From Straminergon stramineum (taxonomy: Eukaryota > Streptophyta > Bryopsida > Hypnales > Calliergonaceae), in contig OY987269.1 in NCBI GenBank assembly GCA_963920665.1, forward strand, positions 14,200,501 to 14,264,500: a stretch of 64,000 nucleotides of DNA, written 5' to 3'. The position numbers and the translations under genes were made by a program. This document shows, piece by piece, positions 13,901 through 26,469 of this stretch (within the stretch, counting starts at the first letter, position 1; each line of letters begins with the position of its first letter). The notes under the pieces were generated by a model. That model was given only the letters and a program-made list of their open reading frames with translations, was not told the origin of the DNA and ran no database searches.

Positions 13901-14377
13901 ATGGAAGGAAATTCCTCATTTCCATTCTCCCAAGTCTCCAAAACAAACATAGCGTCTGTCTCTGTGTCAAAATATGCCATGCCTAATCTGTTTGAGCAAG
14001 CCTCGAATGTTAGTCATAAAAATGATCGGATTCATAGATTTTTCTTCGAATTGGTGGTATCGTCTGCCAAATAATTTGACTAGATATGGTGTAATTCAAG
14101 ATGCGTAGGATTTGAACATACTTGCTACCCTGCAGTATGCACGTCATGTACACCTGGAATATACAGCAAGTGTAAGCGAGATTTACACGATTGTAAGGAC
14201 ATCAGAGGACGTGCAGGTATTGCATGTTGATAATGTGGCCCTGAAATTCTCACTTCGGATGCTGTCCATGAAACTTACAAGCCAATTTCACTAGCATACC
14301 TTTGATTCATAATCTCTTATTTCGTCAACTTCAGGAATACGGCCATTCCGAATCGTCCGCGAGGATGTAAAGCTCAT
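4905..14377 (-). CDS. MSH5: MutS homologue 5, meiotic crossover factor
   Basis: MSH5 pairs with MSH4 (MutS-gamma) in the nucleus, where the dimer binds meiotic recombination intermediates and promotes class I crossovers. Exons in transcript order: 14300-14377, 14122-14153, 13893-13987, 13605-13615, 13434-13503, 13058-13133, 12633-12696, 12330-12484, 12027-12128, 11537-~11587, 11332-11389, 11152-11238, 10839-10895, 10646-10747, 10349-10393, 10053-10130, 9868-9918, 9608-9686, 9406-9479, 8647-8740, 8364-8460, 8016-8105, 7840-7907, 7565-7623, 7286-7362, 6990-7079, 6728-6789, 6502-6566, 6356-6409, 6067-6155, 5827-5858, 5579-5602, 5278-5393, 4905-4994. The sum is 824 codons with phases consistent throughout; Arabidopsis MSH5 is about 807 residues. 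Diagnostic pieces: YFYHTSKTRELD, Walker A GPNYSGKS (7565-7623), FMIDLHQIALMLR, Walker B CIIDEFGKGT (6728-6789). The start is the ATG at 14377, 26 codons before VYMTC. All borders are GT-AG except the acceptor of exon 10, which lacks AG. Otherwise it appears intact. Confidence 0.93.
11239..11331 (-). other. Second candidate U12-type intron in MSH5
   Basis: The donor reads GTATCCTCAT, one base off the RTATCCTT consensus. The 3' end has CAGTTAAC about 15 nt before TAG, matching the TTRAC core of the U12 branch site. The borders were fixed independently: they give DSVSAFKCSQELVSALRS, with the same spacing as the family. This is weaker than the intron at 12129-12329. Length is 93 nt. Confidence 0.5.
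12129..12329 (-). other. Candidate U12-type intron in MSH5
   Basis: The donor after exon 8 reads GTATCCTTCT, matching the U12-type donor consensus RTATCCTT. Just before the acceptor the intron has ACCCTTGAC, close to the U12 branch consensus TTCCTTRAC, about 10 nt from the terminal CAG. Ordinary introns of this gene use GTAAGT- or GTATGT-like donors, so the pattern stands out. Intron length is 201 nt. Confidence 0.7.
13605..13615 (-). other. 11-nt microexon of MSH5
   Basis: The sequence TCAAATACCAG is preceded by a pyrimidine-rich acceptor (gttctccag) and followed by GTATAT. With the one base left from the upstream exon it encodes I-K-Y-Q. Including it gives FPSMQLIKYQAQPLVIY, collinear and equal in length with the plant MSH5 segment containing MVKYQAKPSIIY. 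Skipping it would shift the reading frame. Confidence 0.8.
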
Positions 14378-15483
14378 AACCGGTTTTCCTCGTGATCTCG
14401 CCGAGGCGGCGTTTGACGATATGATTAGCTCTGAGCAAAGGCCTTCAAGGCTGATAACCACAGTTAAGGAGCCACTTACGAACCTGCCAGAGAGAATTTT
14501 CGAGCTTCTACACCTAATCGTCCAATTCAATTCTTATCGAGAGTGACAGCAGTTCGAAGCGGCAACTATCTTCACCGTCACGCACCGGAAACTCAACCGT
14601 TATTTACCGTATCCCGGCCCTGATCACAGCTCCACCAACACTATCTATGACGACCGTACCATCGGTGAATGCATCAGTGGCAATTGGATCGCATACAACT
14701 GCACAAGTACATCATTCGCACAACAAATTTCTGGTCTTAGAACTCAACCAGAATATTCAAATTTGAAGGTGAACCTGAAGCCCGATCTGAAACAAGTATC
14801 GCTGTAATCTGAAGAAATAACAGCACACTTTCCCTATCACAACAACGGATGTATAACTCTTTCCCTCGATTTCTTCCCAGACATGAATTCTTCTTCTTTC
14901 ACTCCGATGCATTAATTCTCTGACAAACAAACTTGATAATCATTCAGCAAAATCTACCTGCAGCTCCAAAGAATAAACAGAATTCGGCAAGCATCTAGTA
15001 TTTCCATAAATTCCCGAGGACGACCTCCCTCAATCTCGTTGTACAGGGCCGAAGTACATGAAAGGAACCATCGCCAAGTACAACTCACAACAAAATTCCG
15101 GGCAAATATCAAGCAAAAGATACAAACCTCAGCAAAGACTAATTCCTCCAAATTCAGCGCCGAACGAAACTCTCAATTGCATTCCTCAGATGGCAATTCA
15201 AATTTGAAACGAAGGAGATACCGATCATCAGAGCTAAATTGCATAGACCCCAAAAGCGGGGGAAGAAGGTCTACCGCTCTCCCGGCCGCCCGATCAAGCT
15301 CCCCGAGGGATCACCGTCGATGTAGGCTGCACTGGACGAGGGTTGAGTACATTTTCAGAAAATAGTAGGGGTAGTCACAGTTTCCGTGGAGAATGGGGAC
15401 GTGCCTGTTTGGGGTTGGCTGTCTGCATGCAGGGCAAAAGGGAATATTCTTCGAAGAAGTTTTCTCTGCATCCATAAGCCCAG
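14378..15483. promoter_or_regulatory. 5' flank and probable promoter of MSH5
   Basis: The kilobase upstream of the MSH5 start is richer in G+C than the surrounding intergenic DNA, especially 14300-14700 and 15230-15420. Its open frames, such as 15039-15365 on the plus strand, are basic and low in complexity with no motif I recognise. No clear TATA box was identified. Promoter and 5' leader function is inferred from position; a divergent plus-strand transcript cannot be excluded. Confidence 0.4.
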
Positions 15484-15903
15484 TAAGGTAGGAACACCTA
15501 AAACGGACACTTGTTTGAGATGACGTGATTGTGAGGGTCTATGTTAAAAAAAAAATTGTTTGCAAGGTAGGAAATGGTTTAGGAAACCAACAAAATTAGT
15601 TTCGTATTTTTCTAAGCTTGTATGAATATTCTACGAATTTTTGAAGACAACTTCGTAGATGTACCTATTGTGGACACTAGACTAACACCAAAGCGGGCAC
15701 GGAAACACCCAAAAGGGACACACTCTAAATTTGAATTAAGTGCAGATGATTGGCTACTTCTTGAAAAAGTGACAACTTCTTGGAATCCCACATGTCCACT
15801 TTAGAACACCACTTGTCTACTTTGGGTCCACAAGCCCTTGGATTTAGGTTCTTTTATAGGTGTCCATAAACAACTCCTGTCCGTTTTAGGTGTTCCTACC
15901 TTA
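15484..15903. mobile_element. MITE with perfect 26-bp TIRs
   Basis: Perfect 26-bp inverted repeats lie at 15484-15509 and 15878-15903, starting TAAGGTAGGAACACCTAAAA. A TA at each edge fits a TA target duplication. The 420-bp interior is non-coding and carries several GTCC/GGAC motifs. It sits about 1.1 kb upstream of the MSH5 start. Its terminal TAAGGTA is shared with other families at 26470, 26668, 27394 and 28803. Confidence 0.85.
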
Positions 15904-16358
15904 GCGACGCCGCGGACACTAAGTGTCCGATGAATGATTTTCGACAATTGTGGAGATCACAAAAGTACACATATTCATCCAATTTTATTTTTTCAGAGTA
16001 TTGGGGGTAGTTCTAAACAAGGCATGGGTATTTTGCGGCTCATTGAAGACCCTTGTTTTTTTCTGCAAGTGGAGATTCTAAAAAAACGACAGAAGGAATT
16101 TGTAGAGTGGTAGTAGGCCATCGTGTCCGAGGTTGAATTTCGTGCATGAGCATCTTCTTTGTACCCAAAAGTTTCCACTAGGACTTTTCTAAATTAGGAT
16201 TTGTGTGAGAGGGCAAGTCATCCAAGTCAACAGTTGGGCAGTTCCTTGAGGAAGGACAAAAACAAAGTAGTTACAACTTTGCAGCTACAGTGACCAAAAA
16301 TAGACTAACTTGAAGAACTTGTAGCATGGCAAGCATGGGTAAAATTGCATGCATTTAG

Positions 16359-17060
16359 TTGCAAAGACAGCTACTAAAATTGACACCTTCTCTACAAAAC
16401 AAGAAACGAACTAAACACACTCATGCATTGTTGCAACAACAAAGGTTTGTCAAGCCCTACATGCAATTCAACTCTCCAATGCCTCGCCACACACTTGCTT
16501 CTCTTCAGCTCCCTCCTCCTCACTATAGCCCTTCATGGTGCCTATTAGAGGCTGCTGAAATTGTCAAGCACTTGAAGAGTGCATACAATGCTCAACCTTG
16601 GCAAATTCATGTCATTTTAGGCTGCCTCACTGAGAGCTATCTCGTAAAATTGCCAAGACTCAAAAATGACAAGCATGATCGCCTAGATAGGAGTCCTGAG
16701 AGGCCGCTCTGGCTTTTCTACAATTGGGCAACAAAGATAATATACTGGAAGGAGCAACGGAGTGAAGGAAATGAGAACGGATTTTCGTTTGAGTTTTACC
16801 GTGTCATTCGTGACATAGTGTACCCCTCTCCAAAGATTGAAAGAGCAGAAGAGTTTCATGTAGATCCTGCAGTGGAAGAAGTCTTCTCAGGAAACACGTC
16901 CACCACTTGTGTTGCTAGTACACACTTACCATCTTCAACTCCTTGGACTACTGAAGCTGCTAATGAATATTGGAAACAAAGCTGCTAGGATGATGGAGAT
17001 GTCGACAATGACGGTTACATCGACGATGAACATTTTTAGGACAAGCCTCGTTGGTTTCAG
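16359..17060 (+). pseudogene. Unrecognised ORF, broken by TAG codons
   Basis: A 209-codon frame (16359-16988) continues in the same frame through two TAG codons (the first at 16986-16988) to a good donor, TTTCAG|GTACGA, at 17060. The region after the first stop is strongly acidic (Asp/Glu-rich). The central part has the look of real coding sequence, with segments such as PERPLWLFYNWATKIIYWKE. Both stops could derive from CAG. I do not recognise the family. It could be part of a transposon related to the piggyBac relic 3 kb downstream, or a decayed host gene. Confidence 0.4.
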
Positions 17061-20024
17061 GTACGACTTGTCCCTTCACCTTTGCTCCTAGGCTCATTTC
17101 GTGTTCAACAATGAACATAGCAATTTCAATATCTATGCTTGTTACTATAAGAAAAACTCTTTCCATTTCACATATCCCCATATCATGAACACCTCAGAGA
17201 AACAAAGGGAGGGAACTCAAACTGAGCGACAAAAAATGTACACATAAGAACAATTGTGATAAACATACAACAATTGACATAATAAGATTACCTCGTGCAT
17301 GGATACAATTAATGAGACTCACTACCAACAACTCTCCCATTACTATCATTTCAAAAAAAGTCACAGCCACCTACCTTCCCCTTAATACTTTAATACAAGG
17401 GTACAATCCTTGAACTCTCAAAACCCAACTGCAGTTAACCCTTTAATGGCCCTTGAGGTCCTTCTATACAACCCGTATTTTGCTTTATAACTCTTCAATT
17501 GTGGTTTAATATGTGAATTATGATACATTTTTATTTATGTACTATCATGATTATGAATTTACTTAGTACTGAAAAGTATTTAGTCAATGTTTTTCTAATC
17601 AAATACCACCATATACATAATGTACTATATGACTGCAAAGGGCTTTCAAGACCTTCTAGGGTTTAACAAGGGTTCAAGAACATCATGTGTGCGCGAATTA
17701 AGGTGTCCTCTAGCAAGTTCCTTTTGTTTTTAAGAAGCTCTTAATGCAATATTGTTCAAGTGAACTTTAAGCTAGGCTTCACCTGGTATACAGTTGGACA
17801 ATCCAACCTCCTGGTTGGATTTAGTTGAGGATAGACAGTGGGATGCAAGCCAATAAATCAGCATTGATTTTTTCAATGACCTGCTCATATTATAACAATC
17901 ACAAACACTATTGTTGATATAATTACAACATACACCCTACCATGAGATTGATCCAAAATCTATTGTATATACATCGATGGTCAGAATGATGTCAATGGAT
18001 AAAATTTAGAGCCCCAAGCACATACTATCCAACTTCCAAAAGTTCTATAAATCAACGCTTCTTATTGTCCAAAGCTTGAAGAACTCATAACTGCTAGAAT
18101 TATAAAAGTGCATACACTTGAATTCAAGTTCCAAAATTGAAATCTCATCTCCTAAATCAAAGAGCTTTGAATTCTGAAACTAAATTTAATCAGATGAATT
18201 CTAGATTGGCTTGTCCAAAGTGAGTCATCATTTCCTATAAGTTATTCCAAATTTCTGAAACTATCACTATAATCTAAGGTATACGGAACTGCTTGCTGAG
18301 TTCTCTGAGGACCACATTTCCACTATTCAAACATGACTATGCAGCAAAATAAGCTAAACAATACCTATGCAACTTGAAAATGTGGTTCTTGAATATTTGA
18401 GTGATCATCCAGCATGAGATTTCATTCGAAGACTATGTTCTTCCTTGAAACAACAGAGTTGCTAAAAACCTTACATGACCAACACTATCACATTAGAAGT
18501 TCACATAGTTCTAAACAATATGTTGTCATTACCTGCCAGCACATTTTGCTTCTCAATCATCATGAAGTTCATCTTCCGCTTTTTTCTAATGGTCCTCGTT
18601 CCCTGTAGGATAAGCTTCTAAAGCTTTTCAAAAGGAAACCACAGGAAGCCAACAAGTAGAAGTCACTCATACCACCAATCACAAGTGGAACATTGACACA
18701 AACTCCAACAAATAGTGAAGGGTAGAAGAGGAAGAGTGGAATGAAATTTACTCAACTGGCAAAGAGGAATGCCATCTACTTCTAGTTCCTTTCTCCATCC
18801 CTAACTTCAAAACTGTATCCACAGTCACAACAACAACTGAAGTGCAAAAAGAGTACCTCAATGTTGTTTACGATGGACGATACCTCTCACTCTCGCACTC
18901 ATCAACGACAAGTGTTGTCCAATCAGATCGAATGGCAACAACCCCAATCGGCGAAAGCAACTTCATTTCGACTTCAAGTACGCCGTCCTCATCCTATGTT
19001 TGCAGAATTTGAATATTCCTTCTTTCATAATGTCCATGTTCTCATTCCTTGCTCTTAGAGTCAATAACGAAGATGGAATCCCTCATGTCAAATCCAACTC
19101 CACACCCTGTTGCAACACTCCTGCAAATTCATAGACTTATTGCGTTTAGAACTAAATCGCATGATCCGTTCTTGGTTGCCTTGGGTTTAGGGCTCCACTA
19201 CAGAACATTGTAGTTCACGCAATGAAGCATGTTGACAAGCACGCAGAAGAGTAAGCTCACTACTTCTAGAATGTAATACTCCCTAGTTCTCTCAGGAATT
19301 TCTAATCTCTATGAGGTCAAAAATTCTAGAAGGCCTCCAATTTCATTTCATCACAAACTCAATTAGGTGAAGAAGGTCATGAATGTCATTAGGTACATTG
19401 CACAAGATAAAAAAATCCTCTTAAATTTCAGAAATTAGGTTCCACATTCCGAGCACTTGACTCATGTGACAAGCCTTTTCTAGATTCTATGGGAGCCATA
19501 GTGAAGCAATTGTTGCAGGAAAGTCACAGAAACAATCGAAATGCATTAGATCAATGCGACAAATTTATTTTCTGAGCCACATTTTCCCTTTTTCCCCATG
19601 ATATGAGCATGCTTGATTCAGTTGTTTCAAGTGTGGGATCTTACTTGGAGAAAACGTCGATGTTCCTGTAGACCTCTAGAGATTAGCAACCTTCTGGCTC
19701 CTCTAATTACCTTTTAGAAAGTCCGCAAGTACTCAAACATGGATTCGGAGTCCATAAGTGGCAATTCAATCAACTTAATAAGCTTTGACATTTGGTAATG
19801 TAGTCCTTGGTTAGAAATGCATATAATATGAAATTATTATGGCGCACATGCTACTTCTGTGCAAGCAAATTAAGTTCAACATTAAAAATTAGGTCAAACT
19901 CCGACAATGCAGTGAATACTTTCGGAAAGGGGAATTACAATCACATAAAGGATGATAGGTACATCAATAGCAGAAACCATAATTAAGAGTTTGATGCAAA
20001 AAGAGCTGAGGAGTATAGACTAAC
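17061..20024. other. Intergenic or intronic, no gene recognised
   Basis: AT-rich DNA with only short frames; the longest (18414-18608 and 18861-19058) show no motif. If the frames at 16359 and 20025 belong to one transposon gene this could be a long intron, but I see no proof. Confidence 0.3.
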
Positions 20025-20957
20025 TTGAATGTGATGCAGGCTACCACGTCCAGCCAACAGTGGGGTGCTTGCCTACAAACCAAGTTGATGAGGCCCCCTC
20101 GACGCCTTCCAACTACCTCGGATCCATTGAGAGGGTCGGCCGCAAGAATGACAAGGTCCGTGAGGAGGGTAGAGGAGGAGTTGCGCCATCAACTCGATTT
20201 CTCAAGTGATGCCGTGGATCCCCAAGCATTAAGCACACTCAACCCAAACATGGTAAGAGCCTTTCTTCCCCAACTTCCTCATCCACGCAAACCTCTTCCT
20301 CCTCCTCCCCTCGTTCTACTTGTGGTGCACATTCAACGATCTCTATTGCACCACAATGATGAAAATGAAAACTTGGAAGGGATTGACGTGTGGTCATTGG
20401 CACACCTCGTTCAGGAATACAGTGACAAGGAAAGCAAAGAAAAACGAGTAGTAGTTCAATATGAAAACGGTGATGAAGAAGATGTGCACTCAGGGGCAGT
20501 TCACTTTGTTAAAAGAGAAGGTAGGGTTCATGCAAGAGGAGGGGGACAAGGCGATGTTTTACCTAGTGGAAGTACTACGACTTCCGATAGTCTATCACCC
20601 ACACAGATGTTGAGCAACGATGTAGAAACTGCATGTAGAAATGAGTCTTGTGTAGATGAACTCTCTAGTGAAGGTGACGACTCCATTCAATCAGCCTCAG
20701 ATGAAGAAGACAATGGTAGTGTACCGTTTGAGGGATTGCTAGGAAGCCCTTCGGAAACCCCCAATGTTTTTGGGGTCGGCACATCATCCCTACGATTCCT
20801 GAAGAAGAGAGCGAGCCAGAGTGGATCCCATATTCATTCCTCTACTCAAGGAAATAGAGTTCTGGAAGGCAAAAACATGGGCAATCCAAAGCAACATGGT
20901 AGAGACGCTAAGCATAAGGAAATGGACCCAAAACTTGTCGAATTTGCTCCTGAGTAG
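20025..20957 (+). pseudogene. N-terminal region of a piggyBac-type element (probable)
   Basis: A 310-codon frame lies directly upstream of the piggyBac transposase relic on the same strand. It has a basic, Pro-rich start, then VVVQYENGDEEDVHSG around codon 145, then an acidic Ser/Glu-rich stretch (DELSSEGDDSIQSASDEED). Acidic, low-complexity N-terminal regions are usual in piggyBac transposases. A second frame (about 20777-20855) reads PEEESEPEWIPYSF and may be the true continuation, so one or more frameshifts are likely. Assignment to the same gene is inferred from adjacency, orientation and composition, not from a conserved domain. Confidence 0.45.
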
Positions 20958-21003
20958 CGAGAATCCGGAGCAAATTCATATTGCATAGATCCCCTACTTT
21001 TTT

Positions 21004-22507
21004 CAGGAACATCCCCAAGATGCACTTTTCCATATGGGTGACTTCCATCATGTGTGGGATTATTTGAAAAAATTTGGACCCCTGGAACCATGGTCAAAAT
21101 TGCAAAGGAGATAAACAGATACGCTTCTATTGTCATTGACAAAGTGACTGGCTAGAATAATGGAGGTCTAGATTGGATCCCTTTGGAATACCATGAATTT
21201 AGGGCCTTTCTTGCCATAGCCTTGTACATGGGGGTCAAGAAGCTTCCTAACATATGATGCTATTGGGCAGAGAGCGAGCCGCTATTCCATTGCCCAATAA
21301 TTTCTCAAATTATGACAAGGGATCGCTTTGAGGATATATCATGATGTCTACATGTCACTAGTATTTGTTATGACATAAAAGCAACGAAAGAGAAAACGTG
21401 GGACAAAATAATGCAAATGAGATGGCTTATAGAAGCCATCTGAGAAAGGTGTGAGATAATGTGGAATTTGCATCAACAAATAACAGTGGACGAGACAATG
21501 GTGTGGTATAAAGGGCACTATTGTCCAATAAGGCAATATATGCTTGACAAACCAGTGCATTTTAGTATTAAAGTACGGGCTTCAGCCGACATCGTGGTGA
21601 AATACATTTGGACATTTAGTGTCTATTGTGGCAAAGAAATAGACGATGTATAAGTTCTTGAAGCCATTCAAGTGGATGTGAATGTCAATGCCCCCCAAAA
21701 AGGTGGAAAGGGCATGGGAAAGCAAGGAGAAATGGTGGTCAAAGAATTGACCACAAAATTGCATGGAAGGGGTCATATATTGACAGTTGACAATTTTTTT
21801 ACCTCAGTTCCATTATTTATGGACCTTCTAGACTTGGGAACTATGGCAACATGGACCTTAATAGAAATCGGAAGTATGTTCTACGTGGTTTGTGGGCATC
21901 ATCCATAACAAAGACAAAAGACATGGGATGGTGTGATTGGAGGATGCATAGCTCCGGTAAAATATGTTGTATGGTATGGAAAGATAGAAAAGTTGTATTA
22001 TTTCTTTCCACTCATGCCAATCCGGTGCCACCAGAAGGAGAAACTCAAACTGTTCTACGAAATACAAAGAAAGGCAAAATTTCAGTTCCATCGAGGCCCT
22101 TGCATATCCAATACCAAAACAATATGCATAGAGTTGATAGTGCAAATCAACTAAGAGGCACATATTCGACATTGACCCGCAGCCACAAATGGTGGCATCA
22201 CCTATTTCATTTTTTGCTTGATACTTCTATAGTGAATGCATGGATCGTGCATTCAGATTTGAGTTTCTGATTTCTCATGGACCCTAAGTCACACTTGCAA
22301 TTTCATTTGTAGTTGGCAAAGGAATTGGCATCAAAGTGGTCAGGTAGAACGGTGTGCTATTTAATTTTTTCACCAACAATTTGCCACACGCATGGGCAGT
22401 GGTCAATGGAAAAAATGCATAGGCTTTGCAAAATATGTCATCAAAAATGTTCACACATGTGTCCAAGGTGTGGTGGTTTTTTCATTTGCAGATTTCCATG
22501 TTACTAG
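21004..22507 (+). pseudogene. piggyBac transposase relic (DDE_Tnp_1_7 type)
   Basis: PiggyBac transposases cut and paste DNA at TTAA sites with a DDD catalytic triad. All three Asp contexts are visible: VDETMVWYKGHYCPIRQYM (Asp codon 21489-21491), LTVDNFFTSVPL (21789-21791) and RVDSANQLRG (22136-22138). The last is followed by the typical KWWHHLFHFLLDTSIVNAW. Near the end, about 22425-22505, is a Cys-rich cluster (CKICHQKC, CPRCGGFFIC) like the C-terminal cysteine-rich domain of the family. The frame is broken by TAG at 21152-21154, several TGA codons (for example near 21256 and 21341), and frameshifts near 21081 and 21845. It is inactive as it stands. Flanking TTAA borders and TIRs were not identified. 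Confidence 0.85.
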
Positions 22508-23640
22508 AATTGCCACTAGACCTAGAGTTAGGTTTAGTGGACAATACCTTATATAGTATGTTCATTGTTGTTAGTACATATGGTCTATCCAAGTACAAAT
22601 TGAATTGGTGATTATGTTGTACATAATAATATGGAAATAATATAGGATAAATAATGACAAGCATTAGAAGTGTGTTGAAGGCTTGTTAAATATTTTCATT
22701 GGACTCATGAATAGCTGTTCATGGTGAATTCAGAGAGATGAAATTGTTTTTGGGTGTACAATATACTTGGAGAGGCTACCATCCACTAATGCAATTGCAA
22801 TCATTGAGCAACTGTCAAATTCTAAGAATTATTTGTAGGTTGCATTGTACAAGTGAATAGAATTGTTCAGGTTCATGTTACAAAATACTGTATGTGTTGT
22901 TGTTTTGTACAAGAAATAGAAAAGCCAATTAGACATATGTAAGATTTCATGAATACCAAAATATTTTATGACTACTACAAGGTTGTTGTTCATTGAAGTG
23001 ACCATAATCAACTTTTTGTGAACTGTGTTTTTGAATTGGAGTAGGACAATAACTCTCTCATAATTGAACAGGAGAGGTTAGTGAGCCTCCATACTCAGTC
23101 CTTGGTAAAAAATTGATGTACCATTTGTTGACATAAGTTGGATATTTGTAACCTTCATGTGGTACAAGGATCAAGCACAGGTAATGATATGATTCCAAAG
23201 ATTAGAAGAAGATGGAGGGCAACGACTTTATTGAGGTATGTGTAGTTGACCCTAATTATAATTGAGTATAGTTAGTTTTGTTTTTTGTAGATGAAAAATT
23301 ATTTTGCAAGTATTATTTGAACCTTATATGAATAAGTTTTTAAATTTTCAAATAGAAGTGTCAACCTGTACTTGAAAGAAAACAATAGATTGTCAGACAC
23401 TTCAATTTGAAGATTCTATACATCATTTGTGTAATCAGAAGTTGTGAAGAAGCAAGTCTTTTAGGTACTAATGTAAGCATCCATTTTGCATAGTATTGAG
23501 TACAAATGTAAATTAGAAGGTCCACCAAGTGCTTAGGCTCTGAAAGCATTGGCATCCTAAAATACACATTGTTCATACATTTTTCTTTGTCATTGCACCA
23601 TCAAATGTGAAGTATTGTACACTCTAGGAGGTGGATGCAT
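22508..23640. other. AT-rich intergenic, nothing recognised
   Basis: No open frame longer than about 70 codons and no recognisable motif. Part of it may be the 3' end of the piggyBac element. Confidence 0.3.
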
Positions 23641-23839
23641 TTGGTTACTATGATTACGTTCTAACTCTAGAAATGTATTTCTAATTCCTAGTACTTCCCT
23701 AAAATATGAAATGACTTGGATTAGATACCAATTCTATTTATCTTTCAAGGAAAATTCACTGGAAAGTATTTCTATATGTGTAACCTTCCAAAATTATTTT
23801 TTAGCTCTTCAATAGTTGCTTTATGGACGTCCTACCTTA
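23641..23839. mobile_element. Partial TIR element (related to 28803-29090)
   Basis: Contains the block AAAATATGAAATGACTTGG (about 23702) followed by TTAGATACCAATTCT, also present at 861-900, 28946-28980, 30675-30715 and, inverted, 27501-27540. The right end reads GGACGTCCTACCTTA, which reverse-complements to the common terminus TAAGGTAGGAC. The left end was not located. Confidence 0.45.
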
Positions 23840-26469
23840 CAGACCATAGGAGCCAGAGGAGAGTTGCTATCATTTTCAGCTAAAAGGAGGCATGAGCAGT
23901 TCGGTGCCAATTGCAAATGTTGTGGGCCCTCATGAAAAGCGATCCCTGTCAACAATTCAGAGAATGGATTGAACTACCCAACATAGAAAATTATGCAATA
24001 CTATTCATTCAATGAATAGTGCGTCTACAGCCCGTCCAGGCAACAAAGCCTACCTCATTTCTATGGAATCCCAAATTACAAGCCTTGTTTTCTCTTATCC
24101 TCACTTGATTTCGCTCATCTATTACTTGTTTCTTGTATTCATCAATCAAATTATGCTTCCTAAATTTTTCAGAAATCCGTGTCATGATTTGGCATACTTC
24201 TAATGGTTGCTTTATGCACTCTGCCCAATGTCAAAAAAAGGGGATGATCATCTGTGTCTTCAATTTAGTAGGTGAATGCAATCCATTTTTTCTTGAAAAT
24301 CATATGTGTACTAGAAAGATTATCTCACCTTCAGTTTGCAATTACTCTCATCCCATTCAGAGTTGATCTCTGCATTGGGGAAGTAATAAGCTCAACTGCC
24401 ACGAACATAGGTCTTCCTTGGTTATATACCCACGGCCAAGGGCCTGTCCTTATAGGGTTAAACACCCTAACACAGCGCAGGGGAGGCCTCTGGGCCTCGC
24501 ACGGCCGGCACAGGGGACGAGAAGCCACCTAGGGATGCACGGTTATCGAGTTTTGAATGTCTATTGTATATTGGATGGAGATCTCTTTGGCAATCAGACA
24601 ATTATTTGGTGTTCTTTTACACAAATGAAATGGATTTTTTTTTTTAAACACATGGACCATTTCCATTGATAAGGGAAACAATACAAAGAACTAGAGGAAC
24701 TAGTCCCCGGCGATGCCCACAAAGAGCCAAACAACTCAAGACCTAAGACCAAAAACCACTAGTAAAACTCAAAGAACAAACAACAAGTGGAAACCAACAC
24801 AGTCCAACCAACAAGTGAAAAGCACCAAATGGTCATGCAAAACGGCCCATTTGTGGGATGGTCAGGTTCCACTTGATAGTGAGGTGAGCGCGTGAACCAA
24901 AGAAGGGAGTTTGCAACCAGATGTTGTCAAAACAACGGAGGAAGGTGTTGATTTTGTTTGGGTACAGTTGACAAGGCTTCGTCGTCTTAAGCCAAGCAAC
25001 CCTCACATGATCAGTGAAGGCTTCCCAAAGCACCTGCTCTAATTTAGGGAGAGGCCAAGGGAAATTACTAAAACTCATGGTGTTACGATCTAACTAGGAG
25101 ATACAAAGGGCAGAGCCACGAAAAAGAGACCACAATTGAAACGAAATTTCATTGCAAAGATAGATTACAAAGTCAAGCAGTTATGAAGGTCCAAAGCTTT
25201 TGACTGCTCTAGAAAGCAAGGAAGAAATTGGAGCCAGCTGAGCAACCACACACTACTTGCAAGACATCATAGGAGTTCAAATTCACATTATCTTGTTAAA
25301 CCCCAAGCACCCAAAGTGTGTTTACCAAAATCCAGACCATTCTAAACTCATTCTAATGAAACTATCACCCAAAACAAGATCCACATTAATTGATCATACT
25401 GATTGGTAGTGGAGATAGGCCCGAAGCTTTGGGGAAAAGGACAAATGATTCCATCATATCATTGAAAAGATTATAATAGTCAAATATGGCAACCTTTCAG
25501 TTTGAGGAGGCCATATTTGGGGCATTGGGGCACTCAGGGGTTAATAGAAGGTAACTTACTCCCTTCTTGTTATGGATAGGACTTATAAAAATAAGCAACA
25601 GTTAGAACAAAATAAGTTAACCCCTAAATACCCAAGCCTTTCCAAGTGTGTTTTGACTGTGAGAAAAGTGCATAGGCTTACAATTATCTCTAATGAAAAA
25701 AATGGTTTTTTCCCCCCAAAATCTAACTATGTAGATGTCTAAAGAACTTGCTTATTAGTATGCACACCAATTTTGAGTGCAAAATTGCATAGAAATTGTG
25801 AGATTATAACAAGATAAATGGACATTTTCTATTTTTAGTATGTTGCCCCTCTCCACAATGTTTCAAAAATTTGCATGTAGGAGTTTTGTGGGATTGGAGG
25901 TGACATGACCAACTAAAAATTGTGTTGGCACTCTAAAATGCTCTTCCAAAAATCTTAAGTTCGAATGAAGAGCTATCAAACTCATTGCACAATCCACCTT
26001 GCAATTGTTGAAATGCAATTTTTATTTATAAATAGAAATCACAATTAACTCCAAATCAACATTTGCATGTTTAAATTTTCAATGGTAAAAATCATGAAAA
26101 TACTTTTATTCTTTCCATTGGGACCATTTTCAAAGCAAATGGATGGGTACAATTTTTTAGATCTCAAATGAAATGAAATTGGCTAGCTTTGCTCAAAGTC
26201 AAAAAATCAAGTAAAGTTTTCAAGCTTTACTCTTCTACTATGATACATATGTGCCTTTGAGGACCTCTAAAAAATCAAGTATTTACCTTTTTCAATGAAA
26301 ACTGAAAAATATTCAATAATTAATCTTTGAAATTGCCCCTAAAAAACTTTAAACCAGTCATAGGGCTTTAACTGCCCCTTCCAAAACGAGCCTCAAATTT
26401 CAAAACAATCCTATACAGTCCCTTGGACAGTTAGGGGATAATGCTTGAAAGTTAAGAGAACATTTGATG
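23840..26469. other. Intergenic with possible transposon fragments
   Basis: Two higher-GC stretches stand out: 24400-24540 and 24690-25140. In the second, a minus-strand frame (24833-25078) has a non-random look (segments such as PWPLPKLEQVLWEAFTDHV), but no diagnostic retroelement motif is visible. The rest is AT-rich with no gene recognised. Confidence 0.3.

Noticed and set aside
14378..14530. Upstream in-frame extension of MSH5 to a TTG
   Set aside because: There is no ATG before an in-frame stop, and the ATG at 14377 gives an N-terminus of normal length.
20846..21142. 98-codon minus-strand open frame across the piggyBac region
   Set aside because: It overlaps the transposase frame on the other strand and has no motif.
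24331..24669. Overlapping short frames in a GC-richer patch
   Set aside because: Too short, with no conserved motif; possibly a retroelement scrap but not supportable.
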